A stretch of 51,347 nt of DNA from an uncultured Muribaculaceae bacterium (GTDB taxonomy: Bacteria > Bacteroidota > Bacteroidia > Bacteroidales > Muribaculaceae), in the NCBI GenBank assembly GCA_934667475.1, contig CAKUMB010000014.1:1-51347 (forward strand), given 5' to 3'. Positions 35,473-43,240 of the stretch are shown one piece after another. How positions within the stretch are numbered: position 1 is the stretch's first letter; each line of letters starts with the position of its first letter. The position numbers were made by a program, and so were the translations under genes. The notes under the pieces were generated by a model, which searched no databases, was not told the origin of the DNA, and saw only the letters and a list, made by a program, of their open reading frames with translations.

Positions 35473-36735
35473 CTACATCAGCGTGTCGGCCAGCAGCCAC
35501 AAATTGAGTACTGTGACCACGGCGGCGAGGGCATAGAGGAAGCACTTGTTGGGCAGGCTGTTGGCGTAGCGGCCCATCACACGGCGCGACGATGTGAGCC
35601 CCACTTGCAGAAACATGGTGAAGGGCAGCTGCACGCTGAGCAGCATCTGCGAGTAGAGCAGGCCCTTAAACGGGTCGCCCACCAGCATAATGCACACCAC
35701 GGCCAGGCCAAGCGACAGGGCAATGCCCGTCACCGAGTGGGCGTCGCGCGGATGATACTGCTCGCCAAACATGCCAGAAAATATGCAGCCGGCTGCCATG
35801 CCGCTGGTGATGGTGCTCGAAATGCCCGCCAGCAGCAAAGCCAGGGCAAAGATGCCGGCAGCGTTGCCGCCCAGCAGCGGCGTGAGCAGGGCCTGTGCCT
35901 GCGCCAAGTCGGACACCGACTGGTGGGCTGCGTGGAAGGTGGTGGCGGCCAGCAGAATCATGGCGCTGTTGATGGCCCAGCCCACTATCATCGAAAACAG
36001 CGTGTCGAACAACTCATACTTCAGCGCGCGCTCAATGCCGCTGCGGCCCGTGCGGTTGATTTGGCGGCTCTGCACCAGTTCGGAGTGCAAATAAAGGTTG
36101 TGGGGCATCACCACCGCGCCCAGCACCGACATCACTATGAGCATGCTGCCCTGCTCCACGCTGGGCACCACCCAGCCGTGCACGGCAGCAGGCCAGTCGA
36201 TTTTCACCAGAAACAGCTCGTAGATGAACGACAAGCCTATCATCGACACAAAGGTGATGATCATGCGCTCGATGCGCTTATAGGAATTGGTGAACAGCAG
36301 CACCGCCACCGCCGCTGCCGAGAGCAGCGCGCCCCACACTATGGGCACACCCAGCAGCATTTGCAGGGCTATGGCGGCGCCCAGAATCTCGGCCAGCGAG
36401 GTGGAGATGCTGGCCATGAACGCCGTGGCCAGAATGGGGCGCGACACCCACCGCGGCGCATAGCGCTCGGCTGCCTCGCTAAGGCACAGGCCGGTGACGA
36501 TGCCCAAGTGGGCCACATTGTGCTGCAAGGCAATGAGCATGATGGTCGACAGCGTGACCACCCACAGCAGCGCATAGCCATAGTCGGAGCCGGCGGCGAA
36601 ATTGCTGGCCCAGTTGCCGGGATCGATGAAACCCACGGTCACCAGCAGGCCGGGGCCTATGTTGCGGATAATGTCGATTGCGCCAAAGCCCTTGGGACGC
36701 CCCTCGGTGCGCATAATGTTGATAATACTTCTCAT
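35473..36735 (-). CDS. Nramp family divalent metal transporter
   Basis: The 420-residue protein imports Mn2+ or Fe2+ with protons. The metal-binding first-helix motif is PGLLVTVGFIDPGNWASN (DPGN at about residues 41-44). The sixth-helix motif is VLGAVVMPHNLYLHSELVQ, with the M-P-H that helps bind metal. About 11 membrane segments are visible. The first frame codon is 36765, but the promoter's -7 box at 36763-36770 overlaps that extension, so the ATG at 36735 (MRSIINIMRTEG) is the start. It lies between the terminator of the GLUG protein A gene and a non-coding stretch. Confidence 0.92.
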   Translation of the reverse strand: MRSIINIMRTEGRPKGFGAIDIIRNIGPGLLVTVGFIDPGNWASNFAAGSDYGYALLWVVTLSTIMLIALQHNVAHLGIVTGLCLSEAAERYAPRWVSRPILATAFMASISTSLAEILGAAIALQMLLGVPIVWGALLSAAAVAVLLFTNSYKRIERMIITFVSMIGLSFIYELFLVKIDWPAAVHGWVVPSVEQGSMLIVMSVLGAVVMPHNLYLHSELVQSRQINRTGRSGIERALKYELFDTLFSMIVGWAINSAMILLAATTFHAAHQSVSDLAQAQALLTPLLGGNAAGIFALALLLAGISSTITSGMAAGCIFSGMFGEQYHPRDAHSVTGIALSLGLAVVCIMLVGDPFKGLLYSQMLLSVQLPFTMFLQVGLTSSRRVMGRYANSLPNKCFLYALAAVVTVLNLWLLADTLM

Positions 36736-36762
36736 AAATTGTGCTACTTTACCGTTTTTCGG

Positions 36763-36793
36763 CAAAGTTAAGGCAGCCCTACGAAATGGTCAA
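36763..36793 (-). promoter_or_regulatory. Promoter of the Nramp gene
   Basis: On the minus strand: TTG (36793-36791), 20 bases, TAACTTTG (36770-36763), a full consensus match. Transcription start near 36756 rules out the longer reading frame. Confidence 0.8.
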
Positions 36794-36964
36794 TCCCCAC
36801 AAGCGGCTATTTTTGGCAAATTGTTGCAATATGTGGCCCCAAGCAGGGCTTAATTTTTCCTTATTTAATCACCATAGGCTGGCCGCCATCGGTGTACAAT
36901 ATTGATTGGCGATAATGCCATTTACAGACGGATTGTTGAAGCAAGTTTAGGAACTACGCCATCG

Positions 36965-36982
36965 GACGCGGCATGCCGCGTC
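36965..36982. repeat. REP-like palindrome, copy 1
   Basis: gacgcggcatgccgcgtc is an 18-bp perfect palindrome followed by actact. A close relative lies at 40566-40585, and a half copy lies near 40660. Confidence 0.65.
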
Positions 36983-37041
36983 ACTACTAATAACTCCTTT
37001 ATATTCAAAAATACTATGCTACCATACGGCAATGAGGCGGA

Positions 37042-37785
37042 CTACTTGCGGTAGATGAGGCGGGCGAGGCCGAAGAGGTAGCGGCGGAAGCCCGGACGGT
37101 AGGCCAGCACGCGCTGGAACCAGCCCAAATGGCGGCCCACTGCTTTCACCACCAGGCCCACGTAGAACATGGCAAACAGTGTGCCCACTCCCACTATGGG
37201 CCACTGCCAAGCACCGAAAAATCCATAGCATGCCGCCACGCCCAGCACCACCAGCGAGGCGTCGACGCATATCTTCACCTTCGGGAACTCGATGCCTGTG
37301 ACTTGGCTTATAGCCACTGGAAACCCCTCGCCGGGCATGGTGACGCTGCCACAGCGCACCTCCAGGGCTATGCCTATGCCCAGAATTGTGCAGCCGGCCA
37401 CCTGGGCAGCGGCCTTGGCAAGCAGCGAATTGGGCACAAGCCAGGCCGTGAGCGCCATGTTGAGGTCGATTAGTGTGCCAAACACGAAGCCCACCAGCAG
37501 CTGAAACAGTTGCACCGGCTCGAACTGGCGGCGCAGCACGCACAACTGCCCCACCACAAGCAGGGCATTCATAATGTAGGTGTACTGGCCTATGGTGAGC
37601 GGCGGCACTTGGCCGCGTGCACCCGCCGACTGGAACACATAGGGCAGCACGCTTATCACGCTCGACCCGAGCATGGAGCGCACACACACGGCCACTCCAG
37701 CGGTCATAACCCACAGCGAGACGAGCAGCAGCAAGTGCTGCCAGCAAAACGACACTGCCTTGTCTTTTATTTCTGTTTCTTTCAT
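37042..37785 (-). CDS. YczE/DUF6198-type membrane protein
   Basis: The 247-residue protein has about five hydrophobic segments, with LWVMTAGVAVCVRSMLGSSVISVLPYV near the N-terminus, FVFGTLIDLNMALTAWLVPN in the middle and GIGIALEVRCGSVTMPGEGFP near 150. These resemble the YczE/YitT-like integral membrane family (DUF6198 in Bacteroidetes). The role is unknown. A second YitT-like protein lies at 11984-12937, but the two are not close paralogues. The C-terminus is basic. The gene precedes the Nramp gene on the same strand, 306 bases away. Confidence 0.75.
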   Translation of the reverse strand: MKETEIKDKAVSFCWQHLLLLVSLWVMTAGVAVCVRSMLGSSVISVLPYVFQSAGARGQVPPLTIGQYTYIMNALLVVGQLCVLRRQFEPVQLFQLLVGFVFGTLIDLNMALTAWLVPNSLLAKAAAQVAGCTILGIGIALEVRCGSVTMPGEGFPVAISQVTGIEFPKVKICVDASLVVLGVAACYGFFGAWQWPIVGVGTLFAMFYVGLVVKAVGRHLGWFQRVLAYRPGFRRYLFGLARLIYRK

Positions 37786-37917
37786 TCAATCTTCAGTTTT
37801 TTTCACCAATAGCAAGCACCGCTGGCGCATAATAGCCCCAACGGTGCGAGTTTTTTCCCATAACGATGCATGCTTTGCGGTGCGGCTTCATGCCGCGGCC
37901 GCCACCACTTCACTACC

Positions 37918-39780
37918 CTACTTGCGGCGCTTGCCTTTTTTCTTGAACTTGTCGTAGTTGCCTGCTGGCGCCTCGGCAGAGTGCTGAGCCTTTTTGCCGC
38001 GCTTGAATCCGCGCTCGGCATCGCGGCTGGTGCGGCGGTCGTCGGTGCGGCCACGGCCTTTCCGGCCGGTGCCAAACTCACGGCGGCGGCGCTCAGCGCG
38101 GTTCATGGCCACCTGTCCGCCACCGTTCTCGGCGGCATAGTTTTTGTCGGGCGAGGCAATCTCGAGGTAGAGACGCTTGCCATAGAAGTCGGCATTTTTG
38201 AGCGCACTCACCACGCGGTGGGCATCGGCCTGGCGCACATCGAACAGCGAATAGCCGCTCATCAGGTCGATGCGGCCAAGGTCCACGCGCTGGCCGCGTG
38301 TGTTGGCGTTGATGAGCTGAATCAGGTCGGGGGCAAAAAATCCGTCGGCCTTGCCGGCGTTGATATACACACGTTCATATCCGGCCTCGGCGGTGCGGCG
38401 GTCCTTCTCTTGCTGCGAGGGACGCTCATACTTTTTGCGCTGCTTCTTCTCGGGCACATAGTCGAGCACAGGAGCGTTTTTGTAATATTCCAGCAGGCGG
38501 TTGAACTCCAGCGACAGCACGCGCTTCAGCAGCTCCTCGCTGCTGAGCCACGACAGCTTCTTCGCCACACCGGGCAGATAGTCGGCAATGTCGTCTTCCT
38601 TCACCTCCACCTTCTCGAGGCGGTCGGCGAGGTTGAACAGCTGCTTCTCGATAATGTCTTCGGGCTTAGGCACATCGCGGCGCTCGAACTGCTTTTGCAT
38701 GTGTTTTTCGATGTCGCGCAGCTTGCCGCGCTCACGGCTGTGGATTATGGCAATCGACACGCCCGTCTTGCCGGCACGGCCAGTGCGGCCGCTGCGGTGA
38801 ATGTACACATCGTTGTCATCGGGCAGGCTGAAGCTTATCACATGCGTGAGGTCGCTCACATCGAGGCCTCGCGCGGCCACATCGGTGGCAACGAGCAGCT
38901 GCAGATTGTGTTCGCGAAACTTCTTCATCACCGCATCGCGCTGCGCCTGCGAGAGGTCGCCGTGCAGGGCGTCGGCATCGTATCCGTCTTCAAGCAGCTG
39001 CGAGGCCACCTCCTGGGTGGTGGCGCGGGTGCGGCAGAATATTATGCCGTAGATGCTGGGCAGATAGTCGACTATGCGCTTTAGAGCGGCATACTTGTCG
39101 CGGGCGTTCACCATGTAGTAGATGTGGCGCACCGTCTGCGCGCCCTCGTTGCGCGAGCCCACCACATACTCCTGGGGGTTGTGCATGTAGTGGCTGGCGA
39201 TGGCCGAAATTTCGGGCGGCATAGTGGCCGAAAACAGCAGCATCTTGCGCTGCTCGGGCACGTGGCTCAGAATCTCGTTGATGTCGTCCACAAAGCCCAT
39301 GTTAAGCATTTCATCGGCCTCGTCGAGAATCACGGTATTGACATTGGCAAGGTTGATTTTGCCACGCTTAATGAGGTCGAGCAGGCGGCCAGGAGTGGCC
39401 ACCACCACCTGCACACCGCGGCTGAGAGCCTTGATTTGCACATCGATGTTCGACCCTCCGTACACGGCCAGCAGGCTGAGGCCGCTGGTGTATTTGGCGT
39501 AGTCGGTGAGGTCGCGGCACGTCTGCAGGCACAGCTCGCGCGTCGGGTCGAGAATCAGAGCCTGCACGGTGGGCGATGAGGTGTCGACGCGCTGCAGTGT
39601 GGGCAGGCCGAAAGCCGCGGTCTTGCCCGTACCCGTCTGGGCGAGCGCCACCACGTCGCTGTCTTCGTTAAGTAAATGTGGAATCACTTTTTCTTGCACT
39701 GGCATAGGACTCTCATATCCTATTTCAGAAATAGCGCGAAGCAGATCCTCTCGGACCCCTAAATCTTTAAATGTCGTCAT
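37918..39780 (-). CDS. DEAD-box RNA helicase with DbpA-type C-terminal domain
   Basis: The 620-residue ATP-dependent RNA helicase resembles DeaD/CsdA. The Q motif region starts TTFKDLGVREDLLRAISEIGYESPMPVQ. Walker A is AQTGTGKTAAFGLP near residue 50. DEAD is in NTVILDEADEML near 155, and SAT and HRSGRTGRAG follow. A DbpA-type RNA-binding fold lies at about 470-550 (VDLGRIDLMSGYSLFDVRQADAHRVV), and the last 60 residues are a Lys/Arg-rich tail. It probably remodels ribosomal RNA during assembly or cold stress (family knowledge). A -7 box (TAACTTTG, 39821-39814) precedes it, with a TTG at 39846-39844. Confidence 0.93.
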   Translation of the reverse strand: MTTFKDLGVREDLLRAISEIGYESPMPVQEKVIPHLLNEDSDVVALAQTGTGKTAAFGLPTLQRVDTSSPTVQALILDPTRELCLQTCRDLTDYAKYTSGLSLLAVYGGSNIDVQIKALSRGVQVVVATPGRLLDLIKRGKINLANVNTVILDEADEMLNMGFVDDINEILSHVPEQRKMLLFSATMPPEISAIASHYMHNPQEYVVGSRNEGAQTVRHIYYMVNARDKYAALKRIVDYLPSIYGIIFCRTRATTQEVASQLLEDGYDADALHGDLSQAQRDAVMKKFREHNLQLLVATDVAARGLDVSDLTHVISFSLPDDNDVYIHRSGRTGRAGKTGVSIAIIHSRERGKLRDIEKHMQKQFERRDVPKPEDIIEKQLFNLADRLEKVEVKEDDIADYLPGVAKKLSWLSSEELLKRVLSLEFNRLLEYYKNAPVLDYVPEKKQRKKYERPSQQEKDRRTAEAGYERVYINAGKADGFFAPDLIQLINANTRGQRVDLGRIDLMSGYSLFDVRQADAHRVVSALKNADFYGKRLYLEIASPDKNYAAENGGGQVAMNRAERRRREFGTGRKGRGRTDDRRTSRDAERGFKRGKKAQHSAEAPAGNYDKFKKKGKRRK

Positions 39781-39813
39781 TCAGAATTGTTGTTGCGAAT
39801 AAAAAATATTGTG

Positions 39814-39846
39814 CAAAGTTACAACAAATAGCCGAAACCATGGCAA
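39814..39846 (-). promoter_or_regulatory. Promoter of the DEAD-box gene
   Basis: On the minus strand: TTG (39846-39844), 22 bases, TAACTTTG (39821-39814). The -7 box is perfect and the spacing is slightly long. It is nearly back to back with the promoter of the acetyltransferase gene. Confidence 0.55.
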
Positions 39847-39852
39847 ACGACC

Positions 39853-39883
39853 TTGGCCAATTACCAAAATGTGTGTAACTTTA
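39853..39883 (+). promoter_or_regulatory. Promoter of the GNAT acetyltransferase gene
   Basis: TTG (39853-39855), 20 bases, TAACTTTA (39876-39883), one mismatch in the last -7 base. Confidence 0.6.
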
Positions 39884-39948
39884 TACCTTGATTTGCGTAT
39901 TGCTTTCAATCACGTCACGTAATTAAAAACTTATCCGGACAAAACCAA

Positions 39949-40419
39949 ATGAGCAACAGACCAACCAGACTAAAGGTGTCGCGGCTGCCCATGCACAGCC
40001 GCGACACTGAGCGCATAGAGGAGCTGACCGAGCTGTGGGACCGGTCGGTGAGGACAACGCACCACTTTCTGACCGAGGCCGACATTGCGGCCCTGAGGCC
40101 GTGCGTGAGGCAGTCGATAAGCCTTGTTGACGAATTTGCGGTGGTGAAAGCGGGACGCCGCACCGCTGGATTCATTGGCGTGGACAGCGGCAAAATAGAG
40201 ATGCTGTTTGTCGACCCCAACTTCATGGGCCGCGGTGCCGGACACCAGCTGCTCGACTGGGCGCGGCAGGAGTGCGGCGCACACCTGATTGACGTTAACG
40301 AGCAAAACATCCACGCCGCGGCCGTCTACCGCCACTGGGGCTTCGAGGCCTACGAGCGCACCGACACCGACGACCAGGGCAACCCCTTCCCCATCCTAAA
40401 AATGCAACTTAAAGTTTAA
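39949..40419 (+). CDS. GNAT family N-acetyltransferase
   Basis: The 156-residue protein has the acetyl-CoA-binding motif of GNAT enzymes, with IEMLFVDPNFMGRGAGHQLLDW near residues 83-104 (motif A, R-G-x-G-x-x-L). It ends with the typical motif B region, including HAAAVYRHWGFEAYERT. It transfers an acetyl group from acetyl-CoA to an amine; the acceptor (peptide, amino acid or antibiotic) cannot be told. It is divergent from the DEAD-box helicase gene with its own promoter. Confidence 0.87.
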   Translation: MSNRPTRLKVSRLPMHSRDTERIEELTELWDRSVRTTHHFLTEADIAALRPCVRQSISLVDEFAVVKAGRRTAGFIGVDSGKIEMLFVDPNFMGRGAGHQLLDWARQECGAHLIDVNEQNIHAAAVYRHWGFEAYERTDTDDQGNPFPILKMQLKV

Positions 40420-40565
40420 AGTTAGCCACCTCACACCATTTTAACTTATTAATTTTCAACACATTAATACAGTGACGCACTGAGTGCCATAGTGAAAACC
40501 TGCCACAAATTAAAAACGCAATTCACAAGAAACCACAAATCAGCTGATTTACTGCGAATTGCGGC

Positions 40566-40585
40566 GGACGTGGCATGCCACGTCC
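40566..40585. repeat. REP-like palindrome, copy 2
   Basis: ggacgtggcatgccacgtcc is a 20-bp perfect palindrome followed by ctact. It matches the copy at 36965-36982 except for compensating changes in the arms, which is what a conserved stem would show. Confidence 0.7.
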
Positions 40586-40659
40586 CTACTGCTTTCGTTG
40601 CTTTAGAGGGCTTTTTTCACCCGCTCACTCGCCATAACCACTACTTTTTCAGTCTATAG

Positions 40660-40676
40660 GCATGCCACGTTCCTAC
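40660..40676. repeat. REP-like half site
   Basis: gcatgccacgttcctac repeats the right half of the palindrome at 40566-40585 with its flanking ctact, with one T where that copy has C and no left arm. Confidence 0.5.
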
Positions 40677-40744
40677 TAGCTTATGACGGTTCACTACGCC
40701 AAGATGGCGACTTCACCCTCAGCTTTAACTTTGAACTAAACGCG

Positions 40745-40776
40745 AAGCGCCCGCGGGCTGGAGCCTGCGGGCGCTT
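40745..40776 (-). terminator. Hairpin at the end of guaA
   Basis: aagcgcccgc pairs with gcgggcgctt across a 12-base loop just downstream of guaA. No clear T-run follows, so it may be a weak terminator. Confidence 0.55.
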
Positions 40777-40801
40777 GTGTATTTGCTATGCTCGGGGAGG
40801 G

Positions 40802-42346
40802 TTACTCCCACTCGATGGTTGCCGGTGGCTTTGAGCTTATGTCGTAGCACACGCGGTTAACGCCTTTCACTTTGTTGATGATGTCGTTGCTCACTTTGGC
40901 CAGGAAGTCATAGGGCAGATGGGCCCAGTCGGCGGTCATGGCATCGGTGCTGGTGACGGCGCGCAGGGCCACGGGGTGCTCGTAGGTGCGCTCATCGCCC
41001 ATCACACCCACCGAGCGCACTGTGCTGAGCAGCACGGCTCCGGCTTGCCACACCTTGTCGTATAGGCGCTCGCCGTCGGGGCAGATGTAGTGGAGCATCG
41101 ACTCGATGTAGATGTCGTCGGCATCTTGCAGAATGCGCACTTTCTCGCGGGTGATGTCGCCCAGAATGCGCACTGCCAGACCTGGACCGGGGAACGGGTG
41201 GCGCTTAATGAGGTGCTCGGGCATGCCCAGCTCGCGGCCCACGCGGCGCACTTCGTCCTTGAATAGCCACTTGAGCGGTTCACACAACTGCAGCTTCATC
41301 TCCTTGGGCAGGCCGCCCACATTGTGATGGCTCTTGATGGTCATGCCCGTGATGCTGAGGCTCTCGATGCAGTCGGGATAGATGGTGCCCTGAGCCAGCC
41401 ACTTGGCATCGGTGATTTTGCGCGCCTCGGCGTTGAACACCTCCACAAAGTCGCGGCCAATGATTTTGCGCTTCTGCTCGGGGTCGGTGACACCCTTGAG
41501 GTCGCTGAAGAATTTTTCGCTGGCGTCAACGCCAATCACGTTGAGGCCCAGACCCTTGTAGGCGTCCATCACCTTGGCAAACTCATTTTTGCGCAGCATG
41601 CCGTGGTCCACGAAGATGCAGGTGAGGTTCTGGCCTATGGCGCGGTTGAGCAGAGTGGCGCACACCGACGAGTCGACGCCGCCGCTCAGGCCCAGAATCA
41701 CGCGGTCGTTGCCCAGCTGCTGCTTGAGCTCGGCCACTGTGGTGCTGATAAACGAGGCTGCGTTCCACTCCTGACGGCCGCCGCAAATGTCAACCACAAA
41801 ATTCTTGAGCAGTTTGGCTCCCTCGGTTGAGTGAAACACTTCGGGGTGGAACTGCACGCCCCACAGTTTCTCGCCCTCGGCCTGATAGGCCGCAATGGCC
41901 ACCTTGGCGGTGGAGGCTATCACCTTGAAACCGTCGGGAATGGCGGTGATGGTGTCGCCGTGGCTCATCCACACCTGCGAGTTGTCGCTGAGGCCCTTGA
42001 GCAGGGGGTTGTCGTGGTCAAACTTGGCCAGGTTGGCGCGGCCATACTCGCGCGTGCCAGCCGGCTCCACGCGTCCGCCCAGCGTGTAGGCCATGTATTG
42101 CGCGCCATAGCAAATGCCCAGAATCGGATACTTGCCGCGAATCTCGCTCAAGTCGATTTTGAAGGCCTTCTCGTCGTAGACCGAGAACGGGCTGCCGCTC
42201 AAAATCACGCCAATCACGCTCGGGTCGTTGGCGGGAAACTTGTTGTAGGGCAAAATCTCGCAATACATGTTCAGCTCGCGCACACGGCGGCCAATGAGCT
42301 GCGTGGTTTGCGAGCCAAAGTCTAAAATGATGATTTTTTGCTGCAT
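40802..42346 (-). CDS. guaA: GMP synthase (glutamine-hydrolysing)
   Basis: The 514-residue enzyme converts XMP to GMP using ATP and glutamine. The N-terminal class I amidotransferase has the nucleophile Cys79 in GICYGAQ and the His-Glu pair in QFHPEVFHSTE. The ATP-pyrophosphatase domain has the P-loop-like GLSGGVDSS near residue 221 and later the conserved C-terminal dimer segment (IKRHPFPGPGLAVRILG). Length is standard. Two promoters lie upstream (42384-42416 and 42457-42487). It is alone on its transcript, without guaB nearby. Confidence 0.97.
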   Translation of the reverse strand: MQQKIIILDFGSQTTQLIGRRVRELNMYCEILPYNKFPANDPSVIGVILSGSPFSVYDEKAFKIDLSEIRGKYPILGICYGAQYMAYTLGGRVEPAGTREYGRANLAKFDHDNPLLKGLSDNSQVWMSHGDTITAIPDGFKVIASTAKVAIAAYQAEGEKLWGVQFHPEVFHSTEGAKLLKNFVVDICGGRQEWNAASFISTTVAELKQQLGNDRVILGLSGGVDSSVCATLLNRAIGQNLTCIFVDHGMLRKNEFAKVMDAYKGLGLNVIGVDASEKFFSDLKGVTDPEQKRKIIGRDFVEVFNAEARKITDAKWLAQGTIYPDCIESLSITGMTIKSHHNVGGLPKEMKLQLCEPLKWLFKDEVRRVGRELGMPEHLIKRHPFPGPGLAVRILGDITREKVRILQDADDIYIESMLHYICPDGERLYDKVWQAGAVLLSTVRSVGVMGDERTYEHPVALRAVTSTDAMTADWAHLPYDFLAKVSNDIINKVKGVNRVCYDISSKPPATIEWE

Positions 42347-42383
42347 TATTGAAATTTGTGATTAAAGTTTCGATTGCTTTGTG

Positions 42384-42416
42384 CAAAGATAGTGCAAACC
42401 GAGCGCAAAGCATCAA
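42384..42416 (-). promoter_or_regulatory. guaA promoter, proximal
   Basis: On the minus strand: TTG (42416-42414), 22 bases, TATCTTTG (42391-42384). The -7 box is perfect; the spacing is 2 bases longer than ideal. Confidence 0.5.
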
Positions 42417-42456
42417 GCTTGCTTGAATGTTTTGCCAAGGTGCAGCCTATCTTCTG

Positions 42457-42487
42457 CAAAGATAGTGCAAGCAGCCGTCAATAGCAA
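42457..42487 (-). promoter_or_regulatory. guaA promoter, distal
   Basis: On the minus strand: TTG (42487-42485), 20 bases, TATCTTTG (42464-42457), a full consensus match. The 16-bp sequence tgcaaagatagtgcaa around this -7 box is repeated exactly at 42382-42397. Confidence 0.7.
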
Positions 42488-42613
42488 ATTGAGCCGCCAC
42501 TGATTTTCGGGTGCGCGTAGCATAACGTGCACATATGGTGTGAGTTATATTTTGGCAAGCCTTTGGCGGCGGAAAAAAACTAATTGTAACAATTGCAAAA
42601 AGAATATAATTGC

Positions 42614-42644
42614 TTGCAAAAACGATGCGCATAATGTAATTTTG
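42614..42644 (+). promoter_or_regulatory. Orphan promoter
   Basis: TTG (42614-42616), 20 bases, TAATTTTG (42637-42644), a full consensus match. No reading frame longer than about 20 codons follows closely on this strand that would fit a normal gene. Confidence 0.55.
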
Positions 42645-43182
42645 TAATGGCTCTTGCAGCGGCAGAGCTTCGACAAAAAAGGAAAATGAGCGTTATTAAT
42701 ACTGGCCTTTGACAATCGAATTCTCGCAAAATTTGAATGACGCAGAAGGCAGTGGCAACGACGCTCACGCCAATGCTATATATACGCAACCGCGGCACGT
42801 GCATGCTTGCTTCAGAATGCAGGCAAGCCAAGTGCACACGGCGAGGTTATATATATCATACAGGCGTGGGTAGCTGTTGCTCACCTGCGTCATAGGGCAA
42901 TGCGAGAAGCCAGATTGTTAGGGTGGGCATCCGAAGCAGCCGTCCACGCTTTTGTCGTATTAAGCGGCACCCTCTCCTACCCAACAACCCAGGCCAACAT
43001 GCGTTACAAAGATATATGTGCGCCCCAGTGCGACGAGCACATGGCTTGGCACACTACCAACACCTTAGCATCAACCGTGTTAACACGTTTTTATTCATAC
43101 TATTTTTTCCTAAGGGCATCTCGAAGCGATTCGCGATGCTTTTATGTTTTTATGCCACCCTCCCTACCCTGCTACACACAAT

Positions 43183-43217
43183 GCGCCCCTGCAACGGGCT
43201 TGCCGATGCAGGGGCGC
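43183..43217 (-). terminator. Hairpin after the 1980-aa GLUG gene
   Basis: gcgcccctgca pairs with tgcaggggcgc across a 13-base loop, 24 bases beyond the stop codon of the minus-strand gene. No T-run follows. Confidence 0.6.
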
Positions 43218-43240
43218 AGATGCGTTTGTATTAACGGGGC

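Larger units (their letters stand above)
40420..40801. other. Non-coding stretch with REP-like elements
   Basis: No gene is seen. The stretch holds a 14-bp palindrome (aaatcagctgattt, 40537-40550), the REP-like palindromes at 40566-40585 and 40660-40676, and the weak hairpin of guaA (40745-40776). Confidence 0.6.
42488..43240. other. Non-coding stretch with an orphan promoter
   Basis: About 750 bases without a convincing gene. It contains a consensus plus-strand promoter (42614-42644). Short frames after it are few and tiny. The right part holds the hairpin of GLUG protein B (43183-43217). It may be the remains of a deleted gene. Confidence 0.6.
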
